NCBI RefSeq assembly: GCF_024054565.1
Contig: NZ_JAMXLR010000062.1
Span: 1-64,000, forward strand
Source: Aeoliella straminimaris
GTDB lineage: Bacteria; Planctomycetota; Planctomycetia; Pirellulales; Lacipirellulaceae
Length of the DNA: 64,000 nt
Direction of reading: 5' to 3'
Positions 8,164 to 17,251 of this stretch are shown here, piece after piece. The notes under the pieces are model-generated. The model did no database searches and was not told the origin of the DNA. It worked only from the letters and a program-made list of their open reading frames with translations. The position numbers and the translations under genes were made by a program. Position 1 is the stretch's first letter. The number at the start of each line of letters is the position of its first letter.

Positions 8164-9675
8164 ATGGATTCCGCAGAAACCTATCAGCAACTTTGCAACT
8201 ACGTCCGCGAGTCGGCCCTGCTGCATTCGGCGGCCTCGGTTCTGGAGTGGGAAGAACAGACCTACATGCCGCCGGCAGCGGGCGAGTACCGATCCGACCA
8301 ACTATCGCTCTTGGCCACCATGAGCCACGAGCGGGCGACCGCGCCGCAGGTGGGCGAATGGCTTGATACCCTGGCCGACAGCGACCTGGCTACCGATCCC
8401 GCGAATCCCGCTTCGGCCGTTGTTCGTGAGTTGCGTCGCAGCTACGACCGCCAGACCAAGCTGCCACTAAAGCTGGTCGCGGCCCTGGCCCGGGCCACGA
8501 GCCGCGGTCAGCAGGTGTGGACCGAAGCCCGCAAAGAGAACGACTTCGCCAAGTTCGCTCCCTACCTGGCCGAGATCATCAAGCTCAAACGCGAAGAGGC
8601 CGATGCGGTAGGCTACACAGGCTGCCGGTACGACGCGTTGCTAGACGATTACGAGCCTCACGCCACAGCGGCGGAAGTGGGGCCGGTGCTCAAGTCGTTG
8701 GGCGAGTCGCTGGTACCCATCGTTGCGGCCATCAGCGAAAGTTCCCAAAAGCCGAACTCCGAGATATTCAATCGCGACTATCCGATCGACATGCAGACGT
8801 CGTTCGGCCAGGCGGTGGCAACCCAGATGGGGTTCGACTTCCGCTCCGGTCGCCTCGACGTCACGGCGCATCCGTTCTGCACGACACTCGGCCCGCACGA
8901 TGTGCGACTAACCACGCGATTCGACACGACCGACCTCCGCCCCGGATTCTTCAGCATCCTGCACGAGGCTGGCCACGGACTGTACGAGCAAGGTTTGCCC
9001 TCCGAAGACTATGGCCTGCCCACGGGCGAGTCGGTATCGCTGGGCATCCACGAGTCGCAGTCGCGGATGTGGGAAATCCTGGTGGGGCTCAGCCGGCCAT
9101 TCTGGAATCATTTCTATCCCAAGCTGCAGGATGCGTTCCCGCAATCGCTGGCGGATACGCCTTTGGAAGAGTTCTACTTCGCGATCAACGAATCGACGCC
9201 GTCGCTCATTCGCGTCGAAGCCGACGAAGCAACCTACAACTTGCACATCCTCATTCGCTTCGAGCTGGAGGTCGCCCTGCTCGAAGGCGACTTGGACGTC
9301 GACGCGCTGCCCGCGGCCTGGAACGAAAAGTATCGGAAGTACCTGGGCATCGATCCCCCTAACGACGCCATGGGGGTGATGCAGGACGTGCACTGGAGTG
9401 CGGGCATGTTGGGATATTTTCCCACGTATTCCCTCGGCAATCTTTACGCTGCTCAGTTCTTCGCCCAGGCTCACGAGGACCTGGGCGACCTGGACGGTCA
9501 AATTGCTCGCGGCGAGTTCGCACCACTGTTGGATTGGTTGCATACAAACATCCATCAGCACGGCCAGCGATACCCGGCCAGCGAGCTGGTCCAGCGGATT
9601 ACCGGTCGGCCGCTATCATCGGAGGCCCTGCTGAAGCATCTGAAGGACAAGTTCGGTGAACTTTACCGATTATAA
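8164..9675 (+). CDS. carboxypeptidase, M32 (Taq) family
   Basis: This is a zinc metallocarboxypeptidase of 503 residues, the usual M32 length. It trims C-terminal residues from peptides in the cytoplasm. The zinc site HEAGH is near residue 267 (HEAGHGLYEQGLPSEDYGLP), and the downstream block GIHESQSRMWE supplies the third ligand Glu. The N-terminal part SVLEWEEQTYMPP is also typical of the family. The ATG at 8164 gives an N-terminus (MDSAETYQQLCNYVRESALL) that fits the family; the longer open frame from 7891 adds unrelated residues. It stands alone on this strand. Confidence 0.94.
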   Translation: MDSAETYQQLCNYVRESALLHSAASVLEWEEQTYMPPAAGEYRSDQLSLLATMSHERATAPQVGEWLDTLADSDLATDPANPASAVVRELRRSYDRQTKLPLKLVAALARATSRGQQVWTEARKENDFAKFAPYLAEIIKLKREEADAVGYTGCRYDALLDDYEPHATAAEVGPVLKSLGESLVPIVAAISESSQKPNSEIFNRDYPIDMQTSFGQAVATQMGFDFRSGRLDVTAHPFCTTLGPHDVRLTTRFDTTDLRPGFFSILHEAGHGLYEQGLPSEDYGLPTGESVSLGIHESQSRMWEILVGLSRPFWNHFYPKLQDAFPQSLADTPLEEFYFAINESTPSLIRVEADEATYNLHILIRFELEVALLEGDLDVDALPAAWNEKYRKYLGIDPPNDAMGVMQDVHWSAGMLGYFPTYSLGNLYAAQFFAQAHEDLGDLDGQIARGEFAPLLDWLHTNIHQHGQRYPASELVQRITGRPLSSEALLKHLKDKFGELYRL

Positions 9676-9726
9676 CGGCATCGAATTTGCCGAACCGTCG
9701 TTTTGCCTAGCCGCACAGAATGGTAC

Positions 9727-9743
9727 ACTCCCATGATGGGAGT
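9727..9743. promoter_or_regulatory. 17-base palindrome upstream of a zinc-ribbon membrane protein
   Basis: The sequence ACTCCCAT-G-ATGGGAGT has perfect 8-base arms around one base. It lies 52 nt after the carboxypeptidase stop and 46 nt before the next start. It is not followed by a T run, so an operator fits better than an intrinsic terminator. No protein can be named for it. Confidence 0.35.
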
Positions 9744-9788
9744 TTCCGAGCGCCATTGATTGCGCCTTTGTGATCGGAACCCATCAGT

Positions 9789-11822
9789 ATGGAGATAGCC
9801 TCAGCCATGGCTCAGTTGGCTCGATGCCCCGCTTGCTATACCGAACTGGAACTGCCCGCCGAAGCGGCCGAAGGCGATCGCGCGAACACCTGGGTGAAGT
9901 GCCCGGCGTGCGAGGAATCGTTCGCCGTGGCAGATGCCAAGCCGCGCGTGGTGAAGCAAGCGCAAGTGTCGGTGGCACCCAGCCGGGCGGCAGACCAAGC
10001 GGTCGCGCCACCTTCAAGCGAATCCCAGCCGAGTGAATCCAAGTCGGTTGAACCTACTCCATCGGAATCGACCGCCAGCGGCCTGAGCGATTCGTTGCTT
10101 GACTCGTTTCTGAGCAACGATCCTCCTGCCATCCAAGACCCAGCCGCCGCGTCGACTCCCACCATCGAGCCTCGTGACGAAGTGGTGGAAGACGCCTCAA
10201 CGGACGAAGTGTCCAGCAGCGATTCGAGCATGCCGAGTCTCGGCCAGTTGAAGAGCCTCGAAGACTTGTTCCGCGGCGGCAAAGAACCGGTCGAGGCGAC
10301 TCCTCCGCCCAGCGAGGCGGATGACGCCAGCGACTTCGGCACCAAGGAAACGATCGACCTCGAGGAACCCGTGCCCGCTGCCGATCGACGTCGACCGACG
10401 TTAGGAGAGTTGTTCGCCGAGTCGAAGCCAGCAGACAGCCCCCAGGATTCCGGCAGCTACGACCCCGTCGAAGAAACGGCGGAGATCGACAAAGCTGATT
10501 CGGATGCACCGGAATCGGAAACTCTAGAAACAGAGACGTCGGACGAGGAGCTGAGCCACCGCGAAAACAAGCGGACCTCCAGCGAGTTCGACGAAATGAC
10601 GCTGCACGACTTCGCAACTCCATCGTTCGACTCCGAATCGAACGAAGCGGACTCACCTGTGGCGGCCACGACCGAGGATGCTCCCTCGTTCGACCAATTG
10701 GTGAGCGACCAGGGCGATGGTCCGTCGGCCGACGAGTTAGACGACTCGAAGAGCTTGCGTGCCTCGATGGGGTTCCCTGCTACCGACGAGCCCCTGGAGG
10801 TTCAGGACGAAGAGCTCGAGCCGGTGGGTGTCACCATGGGTGAGGAGGACGACGAACTGAACTTCGCCAAGGTCGATGCACCACGTGGTGTAGTAGCGTC
10901 GCGGAAGCGGAAGTCGTCGTTTTCCGTCGTGCGTACAATGCTCGGCATCGTGCTGGGCGGCATGTTTGGACTGTATGCCGGTTACCTGGTGATTTTGTGG
11001 GTCAAAGTGGCCGATCCCCTCAACGCGGCCAACCTTTATCCCGACGCCATCAAGCCGCAGGCGATGCGATCCGAGCCTGCTGTCGGCCCTCAGTCGTCGC
11101 TGGCCCAGGCGCCAGAGTCGTCGGAGAGTGACACGGAAGCCACAGATGAACAGCCTGGCGGTGTCGACACGGCCTCGTTCACGACCGACGTAACGGACAA
11201 CGAGCCGCCGGCCTGGGACTTCGATGCCGAGCCAGCCAACCCGGCGGCAACCGAACAGCCGAGCGTGGAGATCAACATTCTCGACGCGCCCCAGTACACG
11301 GCGGCCGAGTTGCAGCGACTCACGGCCGCATCCGAAGAAGCCGCTCCATATTTGGTAGCCCCAGGTAAGATCGGGCGCACCAAGGGCAGCAGCTACGCCA
11401 CGATCGCTAAACTGGCCGACGCACTTACCTTCGGCGAAGGAGACGCGGATGCCAGTTGGAACAACGCCGCCCGCGAGGTGTTCCCGCCCTTGTTCGACAC
11501 CGGTCAGGCCCGCGGACAGATTTCGCAGATCGCCGGCTTCTGGCTCACCTCGCCCAAACGCAAGCATGGTGGCATCTTCTTCTGTGGCGCACCGGACGCT
11601 GGTCGGCAGGCCGGCTCGGTAGCCGAGTACGAGTTCACCCTGCCCGGTGGGCAGGCGCTTACGGTGCTCACTCCGCAGGTACTGGCCGAGAACGTCACGA
11701 GTGCACCCACCGTGGTCGTGGTGGGAAGCGTCATCGACCAACCCGCCGACCACATCGAAGGCTACACAGGTGCTGCCGAGATGGCCATCTGGTCAGAGAA
11801 TCTGCTGCCCGCTGGCAACTAA
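9789..11822 (+). CDS. large acidic zinc-ribbon membrane protein of unknown function
   Basis: This 677-residue protein opens with a zinc ribbon (CPACYTELELP, CPACEESF, about residues 13-46). A very long, acidic, Ser/Glu-rich and probably disordered stretch follows to about residue 365, then a basic patch and one transmembrane helix (MLGIVLGGMFGLYAGYLVIL). The exported C-terminal part of some 270 residues has no recognised fold. The N-terminal ribbon is the prepared-substrate type seen in many planctomycete membrane proteins. The start may be 9789 or the ATG at 9807, which begins six residues before the ribbon. It appears monocistronic. The function is unknown. Confidence 0.75.
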   Translation: MEIASAMAQLARCPACYTELELPAEAAEGDRANTWVKCPACEESFAVADAKPRVVKQAQVSVAPSRAADQAVAPPSSESQPSESKSVEPTPSESTASGLSDSLLDSFLSNDPPAIQDPAAASTPTIEPRDEVVEDASTDEVSSSDSSMPSLGQLKSLEDLFRGGKEPVEATPPPSEADDASDFGTKETIDLEEPVPAADRRRPTLGELFAESKPADSPQDSGSYDPVEETAEIDKADSDAPESETLETETSDEELSHRENKRTSSEFDEMTLHDFATPSFDSESNEADSPVAATTEDAPSFDQLVSDQGDGPSADELDDSKSLRASMGFPATDEPLEVQDEELEPVGVTMGEEDDELNFAKVDAPRGVVASRKRKSSFSVVRTMLGIVLGGMFGLYAGYLVILWVKVADPLNAANLYPDAIKPQAMRSEPAVGPQSSLAQAPESSESDTEATDEQPGGVDTASFTTDVTDNEPPAWDFDAEPANPAATEQPSVEINILDAPQYTAAELQRLTAASEEAAPYLVAPGKIGRTKGSSYATIAKLADALTFGEGDADASWNNAAREVFPPLFDTGQARGQISQIAGFWLTSPKRKHGGIFFCGAPDAGRQAGSVAEYEFTLPGGQALTVLTPQVLAENVTSAPTVVVVGSVIDQPADHIEGYTGAAEMAIWSENLLPAGN

Positions 11823-11913
11823 ACGGGGTGCCGCGAAGCTAGCCCAATTGCTCCCACTGAGATAAGATTCGCCATTGGCAATCGGAATCAGTATCCCCAC
11901 ACAGGAGCAAGAG

Positions 11914-12345
11914 ATGAGCATTCGACGACGCGGCGCGGCAGCATGGTCGGGCGGTTTGAAGGACGGGCGCGGCGAGCTATTCACCCAGAGCAAAGCTCTG
12001 GATGGCTACCCCTATGGCTTTGCCGCTCGCTTCGAAGGTCAGCGCGGCAGTAACCCCGAAGAGCTCCTCGGTGCGGCCCACGCGGGCTGCTTTACAATGG
12101 CGCTCTCGCTCATACTGGGCGAAGCCGGCCTGACGGCCGAGAAAATGGAAACTTCTGCCGAGGTCACGCTGGACGAAGTCAGCGATGGCTTCGCCATCAC
12201 GGCCGTGCACCTGGAACTCAAAGCGAAAATCCCGGGCGCTGATCAAGCCAAGTTCGAAGAACTTGTGACGAAGGCCAAAGAAGGATGCCCCGTTTCCAAA
12301 GTGCTCAACGCCGATATCACGCTGGACGCGGAGTTGGTGGAATAA
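11914..12345 (+). CDS. OsmC-family peroxiredoxin
   Basis: This 143-residue OsmC/Ohr-type protein reduces organic hydroperoxides with a pair of cysteines in the cytoplasm. Both are present: C59 in AHAGCFTMALS and C125 in EGCPVSKVL. Arg39 in FAARF is the conserved activating Arg. The length and the order of conserved blocks fit OsmC better than Ohr. I chose the ATG at 11914 because AGGAG sits 7 nt upstream; the open frame goes back to 11875 without support. It stands alone, with no adjacent OhrR-type regulator. Confidence 0.92.
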   Translation: MSIRRRGAAAWSGGLKDGRGELFTQSKALDGYPYGFAARFEGQRGSNPEELLGAAHAGCFTMALSLILGEAGLTAEKMETSAEVTLDEVSDGFAITAVHLELKAKIPGADQAKFEELVTKAKEGCPVSKVLNADITLDAELVE

Positions 12346-12363
12346 GTGAGGGCCGGCCGCTAA

Positions 12364-13377
12364 TCACTCGGCCAACTCCGGTTTGGGCGGTGTCCAGTTG
12401 CCCTCGATGATTTCCCAACCAGGCAGGTAGCAGCGGACCACGTAGTTCCAGCCGTCGGTGATGGGCAGATAGTTGTCCGATTTCGGATCGCCGCCGAAGT
12501 GGATGGTCACGCTGCCATCGCCATTCGGCTTGGACGTGATGCTATTGAACGAATAGGCATCGAGGTCGTTGGGCGTGAAGAAGCCGTCCTTGTTGTACAC
12601 GGTGACCGACCAGAACGCCTCGACCGGCACGCCCTTGGGCATGGTGAGCGTGTAGGCCGTTTTGCCGTCGTTCTTCTCCGGCACTACGGCGAAGTACATC
12701 GCACCACGGCTGGGATTGCCGCCCCAGCCAGCCGCGCAGCCCATCAGATGCTGGATCGGATCGACCTCGCCCCGCCGACCAAAGGCGTTGGAAAAGTCGC
12801 CCATCTTGAGGGCCAGCTGATTGAGTTGTTGCCGAGTCTCGACCAGCGACTTCTGATCCCACTCGGGTATTTCCAGTGTGCCCGCCGATGCCTGCTTCAC
12901 TTCAATCGCATCCTGCGCGGCGTACGCCTTTTTCAAGTCCTCTGGGCTGTTCGGATCGGCAAACGTACGGACCAGCACCATTGCATAGCGAGTGCCAACC
13001 GAATCGACACTCAGGGTGACCTCGCCCGACCCATTTTTCAACACGGGATTGTACTCGTCCTCGTCAATAACGAGCAGCGACTGAAACCGCCCTTTGGTGT
13101 CGGGCATGACGATCGTCACGGGACTTACCAGGTCGTACACGCCAAACGAGTACAGCGTATCACGATTACCGCGAATCGTGGTCTGGTCCTTTACCGAATA
13201 AGGCTCGCGCTGGTGCGCCAGCTTGCCGAGTCCGCCAGCTTTCTCGGCGTAGTCCTTGAACTGGCGATCGGTCTCGGCCCGCATGTAGTTGAGAATGTTG
13301 ACTGGTTCGGTCCCTCGCACTGCAGTCGACAGGAGGCAAAGGGCAACGATAGCGACAATTCGCGCACAGGTGTTCAT
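12364..13377 (-). CDS. exported DUF1254/DUF1214 domain protein
   Basis: This 337-residue protein has an N-terminal signal peptide (TCARIVAIVALCLLSTAVRG). It then has the DUF1254-type block (the NRDTLYSFGVYDLVSPVTI stretch near residues 70-90) and a C-terminal DUF1214-type block (YTLTMPKGVPVEAFWSVTVY, then NYVVRCYLPGWEI). Proteins with both domains are exported and of unknown biochemical role. The ATG at 13377 starts the signal peptide; the frame is open back to 13653 inside the neighbouring gene in sequence that makes no sense as protein. It lies 73 nt downstream of the EutBC-like gene in the same orientation and may share its transcript. Confidence 0.85.
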   Translation of the reverse strand: MNTCARIVAIVALCLLSTAVRGTEPVNILNYMRAETDRQFKDYAEKAGGLGKLAHQREPYSVKDQTTIRGNRDTLYSFGVYDLVSPVTIVMPDTKGRFQSLLVIDEDEYNPVLKNGSGEVTLSVDSVGTRYAMVLVRTFADPNSPEDLKKAYAAQDAIEVKQASAGTLEIPEWDQKSLVETRQQLNQLALKMGDFSNAFGRRGEVDPIQHLMGCAAGWGGNPSRGAMYFAVVPEKNDGKTAYTLTMPKGVPVEAFWSVTVYNKDGFFTPNDLDAYSFNSITSKPNGDGSVTIHFGGDPKSDNYLPITDGWNYVVRCYLPGWEIIEGNWTPPKPELAE

Positions 13378-13450
13378 CGAAAAGCTCCCAGATAAGAAGG
13401 CGGCCACTGCACGAAAGGAGTGTAGCATATTTCCCAGCGGGTACAGGGAA

Positions 13451-15817
13451 TTAACCACTCCGAGGGGCAAGTTGCTTGACGATATTGAGAGTGGTTTTGG
13501 CGGCCTTTGCCGGCGCGAGCGCCGTGTCGGCGATTCCGGAGACCACTTTCGTGACATTATGATCGACCACGCCCGGTTGAGCCCACGTGCTGACGGTCGG
13601 CGCGGTAATGTACACCGAGAATGCGTGGTGCCCGGAACCGGGCCGCTCGCCAATAATGTGCAGAATGGCGCGGTGCGTATCCTCTTGCATCAGCTGTCCA
13701 TACAGCAGCTCGCCAATCCGGTACCCCACCCGCACGCGACCTCCCCGCACTACCAGGGGCTCCGGCGCCACGCGATAGCCAGCCTCGGCTAGCGCGACGC
13801 GTACGCTCTGCAGATACGGATCGAGATGCCCATCGTCCAGCAGCGACAAGGCATTGAGCCCATCGGATATTACCAGCTGCACATCGTAGGTCGCGTCATG
13901 CGAGTCGCGCAGTTGCAGCACCTTGGCCACCGAGGCGTCGTCCAGCACCTCGCCGCTGGGAGGATGCAGGATGTAGTCGCGGCGATCTACGGTTTGGGAA
14001 TCAATCGACACGGCCTGAGGAATACCGGCCGCAAAGCTCGCTGGCAGCTCCGCCCAGATGCACTCTTTGGAGTCCTCGTACAGATGGCGAACACGGCGAT
14101 CCAGGCTCGGCTGCAGGTCCCACGGCTCGGCGCCGTAGCCTTCGGCGAGAAAGACCCCGCGGGCGCGGACCTCGTCCATCTGCTGCCGAGCTTCGGCCAG
14201 GATCGCGGCGTCCGAGCGCGTGTCGCCCTTCTTCCGCTGGTACTTCAGGTACACCCAAGCGGGCTGGCCGAAGTGCTCGGTTGGCTTTCCTTGCTGGTCA
14301 ACAACGCCCAATTGCTGGAAGTACTGCCACATACGGTCGTTCACCTTGTAGCCAAACTTCTCGCGGACGCGGACGTGATCCTGGAACGCCGTGGTCAGGT
14401 AGCTGAGCATCGGGTCGTTCTTGGTGGGCAGCGCCATCAAATAGGCGGGGCAGGCCGGCATGATTTGTTCGATGCACCAATCCAGATCGTCCAGGTCGAC
14501 CTCCATGTGTAGCGTCGAGCAGACGTCCAGCCCAATGGTCAGGCCATGCAGCTTGCCCATGACGATGTCTTCCAGGCAGCACCGCACCAGTTGGTCTCGC
14601 GTGCGGAAGATCTCCGGGCCAATGAATCCCGCCACGTCGTTCACATGCACCCAGGGAGCTGGTTCTCTGCCCGCGCTTTGCTGGGCTTGCGCCACTTCCT
14701 GCTGCAAAGCCCGGGCGAAACCGTATTTGCGGGATTCGTGCAGTAGCATGTCGAATCCCTTGCCGTGGCCATTCGTGGCGTCGGCCCCCTGGCCGGTCTC
14801 GAAGTACAGGCCGTACTTGCCCGTGCGAGACCGAGCATGCCGCACCATTTTGTCGACGCTGATATCGAACACCCGATTGGCATCCTCCACGCCGGCGAGG
14901 CTTTGGAACCACTCGCCCGTCGTGCCCGGGAACTGCTCTTCAGCCGCCGCTTGCACATCGACGTGGGCCAGCACGCAATGCGGCATCACCTCTTCGAGTT
15001 CGAACGTCTGCAAAATGTCGGCCAACGTTTGCTCTACCGCGGCCACCGATTCGACTTCGCTCGAGACGGGATTGGTGCCCAGCACCACGTCGCCCACCGC
15101 GTAAGAGAACGCGCTGAAGACCTGCCAGCGAATGTCGTCCACGTTGTCGGTGGGCGAATTGGGCTGAATCCGCGCGCCCATGTAGCCGCGAGCACCGATC
15201 TGCGATCCCGGCAGCGGGTTGAACACTTTCGCGCCCACCGCGATCAACTGCTCGTTGGTCATCAGTTTCACTACGCAGGCAATCGTGTCGCTCGACAAGC
15301 CGGGTGCAACTTGCTTGATTTGTTCTTCGGTGGAATTCAACAAGTAATCGCGCAGTTGCCCCAGTGTCCAACCGGCAACTTTCTGTGCCGCCTGCTGATC
15401 GACCGCGCTTTCGATGTACACCCACAATGGATCCCGATAGACCGGCTGCGCACTCAGATCCGCAATGCGCGTATTCGCCAACAGCGTACGGGCAGCAGTG
15501 CGGGAGGCCGGGTCCGCGGCCGAGATACCCTGCGACTCGTCGCCCTCCTTGAATTCGTTGCAGGCGCCAAGCAATTGCCGATACAGCGTGGGATCGAACG
15601 TTCCCTTGGTGCGTTGGATGTAACCGAACAGGTCTTCAGCGGCGGAGCTTGGTTCAACCGTGACACCGCTCTCGATGGTGGTCGCTAACACTGGCGTACC
15701 TCCTTTGCCAAACATGAGTGCCAAGGCCCCGCCCAGCGAACCGACAAGACAGCTGCGCCGCGAAATGGCGGAAGAAAACGAGCTGATTTCCTGCGAACGG
15801 CTCGGCTGCGAAAGCAT
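13451..15817 (-). CDS. fused EutB-EutC ethanolamine ammonia-lyase-like protein with Tat-like signal
   Basis: This single 788-residue chain joins both ethanolamine ammonia-lyase subunits. Residues ~150-530 match the large subunit EutB (PGSQIGARGYMGARIQPNSP, YAVGDVVLGTNPVSSEVES, VHVNDVAGFIGPEIFRTRDQ). Residues ~560-788 match EutC (SDGLNALSLLDDGHL, GYRIGEL, HIIGERPGSG). EutBC normally splits ethanolamine to acetaldehyde and ammonia with adenosylcobalamin. The N-terminus is unusual: residues 19-24 read SRRSCL, followed by a hydrophobic stretch (VGSLGGALALM), which resembles a twin-arginine signal. I chose the ATG at 15817; the frame runs on to 15994 without support. There is no eutA reactivase, no microcompartment shell gene and no cobalamin gene nearby. 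Export is my inference and the substrate is untested. Confidence 0.9.
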   Translation of the reverse strand: MLSQPSRSQEISSFSSAISRRSCLVGSLGGALALMFGKGGTPVLATTIESGVTVEPSSAAEDLFGYIQRTKGTFDPTLYRQLLGACNEFKEGDESQGISAADPASRTAARTLLANTRIADLSAQPVYRDPLWVYIESAVDQQAAQKVAGWTLGQLRDYLLNSTEEQIKQVAPGLSSDTIACVVKLMTNEQLIAVGAKVFNPLPGSQIGARGYMGARIQPNSPTDNVDDIRWQVFSAFSYAVGDVVLGTNPVSSEVESVAAVEQTLADILQTFELEEVMPHCVLAHVDVQAAAEEQFPGTTGEWFQSLAGVEDANRVFDISVDKMVRHARSRTGKYGLYFETGQGADATNGHGKGFDMLLHESRKYGFARALQQEVAQAQQSAGREPAPWVHVNDVAGFIGPEIFRTRDQLVRCCLEDIVMGKLHGLTIGLDVCSTLHMEVDLDDLDWCIEQIMPACPAYLMALPTKNDPMLSYLTTAFQDHVRVREKFGYKVNDRMWQYFQQLGVVDQQGKPTEHFGQPAWVYLKYQRKKGDTRSDAAILAEARQQMDEVRARGVFLAEGYGAEPWDLQPSLDRRVRHLYEDSKECIWAELPASFAAGIPQAVSIDSQTVDRRDYILHPPSGEVLDDASVAKVLQLRDSHDATYDVQLVISDGLNALSLLDDGHLDPYLQSVRVALAEAGYRVAPEPLVVRGGRVRVGYRIGELLYGQLMQEDTHRAILHIIGERPGSGHHAFSVYITAPTVSTWAQPGVVDHNVTKVVSGIADTALAPAKAAKTTLNIVKQLAPRSG

Positions 15818-16024
15818 GGAACAAGACCTCTGGAAGTTTGTAGGAGCGCCTGCCCAGATACCCCCAGATTGTACACCCGATGTCGGTCTCGTAACAACTA
15901 TAACGGCGTGGGAGAAATCGGTTACCGACGGGTGATAGCAGAGCCACCGGATGCACCATGGCCAGAATCGCCCCCGCAAGGGTGTCGACGTCACACCGTG
16001 CGGGCGAGTAACGCGGACCCAACA

Positions 16025-16483
16025 TTAGCCTGGGTTCACTGGCAGAGCTAATTCTTCCGGCGTCCTTCTATGTAGTTCGTACCGCAATCCATCTTGCTGC
16101 AACACTAGCTGCGTCTCACCCACTTCGAGGATCTGGTAATCCATGTAATCGAACAGACAATTCCAATAGTCCTTCTGGAGCACCAGGCGGAGTGTCGTGC
16201 CCCGGCGTTCCCAGGTTCCAGAAGTCTGATGCGTGGATCTGTTCGTCGAGTCTCCCACACGCACAATCTCAGTCAGCGCGAAGTTGCCGTTCGGTTTGAG
16301 CTCCAGCACGACGGTACCATCCCGGCGAACGTCTGCTGACGGGTGGTCCAGGGGGGCGTTCCAGGTTCCCACCAGTTCGTGATGGACCCTGTTCCGCCGC
16401 ACCCACAAGTCGCCCAGCCACAACGTCGCCATGGCAACCAGCAAGAGGACCAGAGGTGCCGATCGAATGAATAGAATTCGCAC
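16025..16483 (-). CDS. small membrane-anchored protein, beta-rich, unknown function
   Basis: This 152-residue protein has one N-terminal hydrophobic helix (APLVLLLVAMATLWLGDLWV). The following domain is beta-rich with a lipocalin-like pattern (LVGTWNAPL, LELKPNGNFALTE, SGTWERRGTTLRLVL), as in many proteins that report a fitted-curve-style lipocalin fold. No catalytic motif is seen. It lies between the EutBC gene and a gene-poor stretch, in the same orientation as both neighbours. The function is unknown. Confidence 0.6.
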   Translation of the reverse strand: MRILFIRSAPLVLLLVAMATLWLGDLWVRRNRVHHELVGTWNAPLDHPSADVRRDGTVVLELKPNGNFALTEIVRVGDSTNRSTHQTSGTWERRGTTLRLVLQKDYWNCLFDYMDYQILEVGETQLVLQQDGLRYELHRRTPEELALPVNPG

Positions 16484-17251
16484 CCGATTGATCCTTTACC
16501 TGCACGGTCATCCGTTGACAATCGTCTCGTCCGCCCGGTGGCCGCCGGTGGAACCGCCATCCCATCGGTGTGCCACTACCCCCGTTAATGTAAGCTAACA
16601 GAGATCGGTGTGCACGCCGCTTTGCAGTACGGGAGAATCCAGGTTGGCTACGCGATCTCTTACCGGCAAGAAGACCGCCTGGCTTCCGCCACAGTCCGAA
16701 AGGCTTGGGCTATCGCAAACGCAAGTTGCTGAAGCAGAGGCGGCTCGCTGCGATTGGGTAGGAACCGCGGATGAATCAAAGAGACCGAGCTCAACTCAAT
16801 ATGGTGATGTACGCCGACTACAGATACGGGGTCGCCTGAAGGTGCCTCAGTCGATGTGGCCGAGGCAGATTGAGCAGTCAGCGTTGGCTGCACAGGAGTT
16901 TCACGCAGACACGTCGTAGAAACCGGACGTATCTCGCTGACGTGATGTACACCGCGGGGAGTTGCGGAACGACCGGGTGGCCCCTTAGCTTGGACCGAAA
17001 GGAACCTAACTGCGGTCGGTGTCATTGCTGCGGGGACACCTCTGCAAGTGCGCGGAGTGCGCAACGTGCTGGTGGTAGACCATCTCCAGGCATTTGGATG
17101 GTCGCACAACTGAGGGCGGATGTGCACGCCTCGATCGGCTTGCCATATCGCTAGCCGAAGAACACACCCGTTCTCGCCATGCAGAAGCGGCTCGCCGCCG
17201 ATAACAGGCGGAAGCCACCGCCGGCACCCAAGGCTAGACTCAGGGCACCGC
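16484..17251. other. gap of about 770 bases with no gene seen
   Basis: Open frames run on both strands, the longest on the minus strand at 16660-17298. Its translation is rich in Arg, Pro and Ser, overlaps the end of the next gene and shows no family. I see no tRNA, tandem repeat or strong hairpin. It may hold decayed sequence. Confidence 0.5.

Noticed and set aside
15818..16024. A cobalamin riboswitch upstream of the EutBC gene
   Set aside because: No B12-box-like sequence or suitable stem set could be seen in the ~200 bases; a covariance search would decide.
13451..16483. A eut operon or microcompartment
   Set aside because: No eutA, eutD, eutE, shell protein or permease gene; only the fused lyase and unrelated exported proteins.
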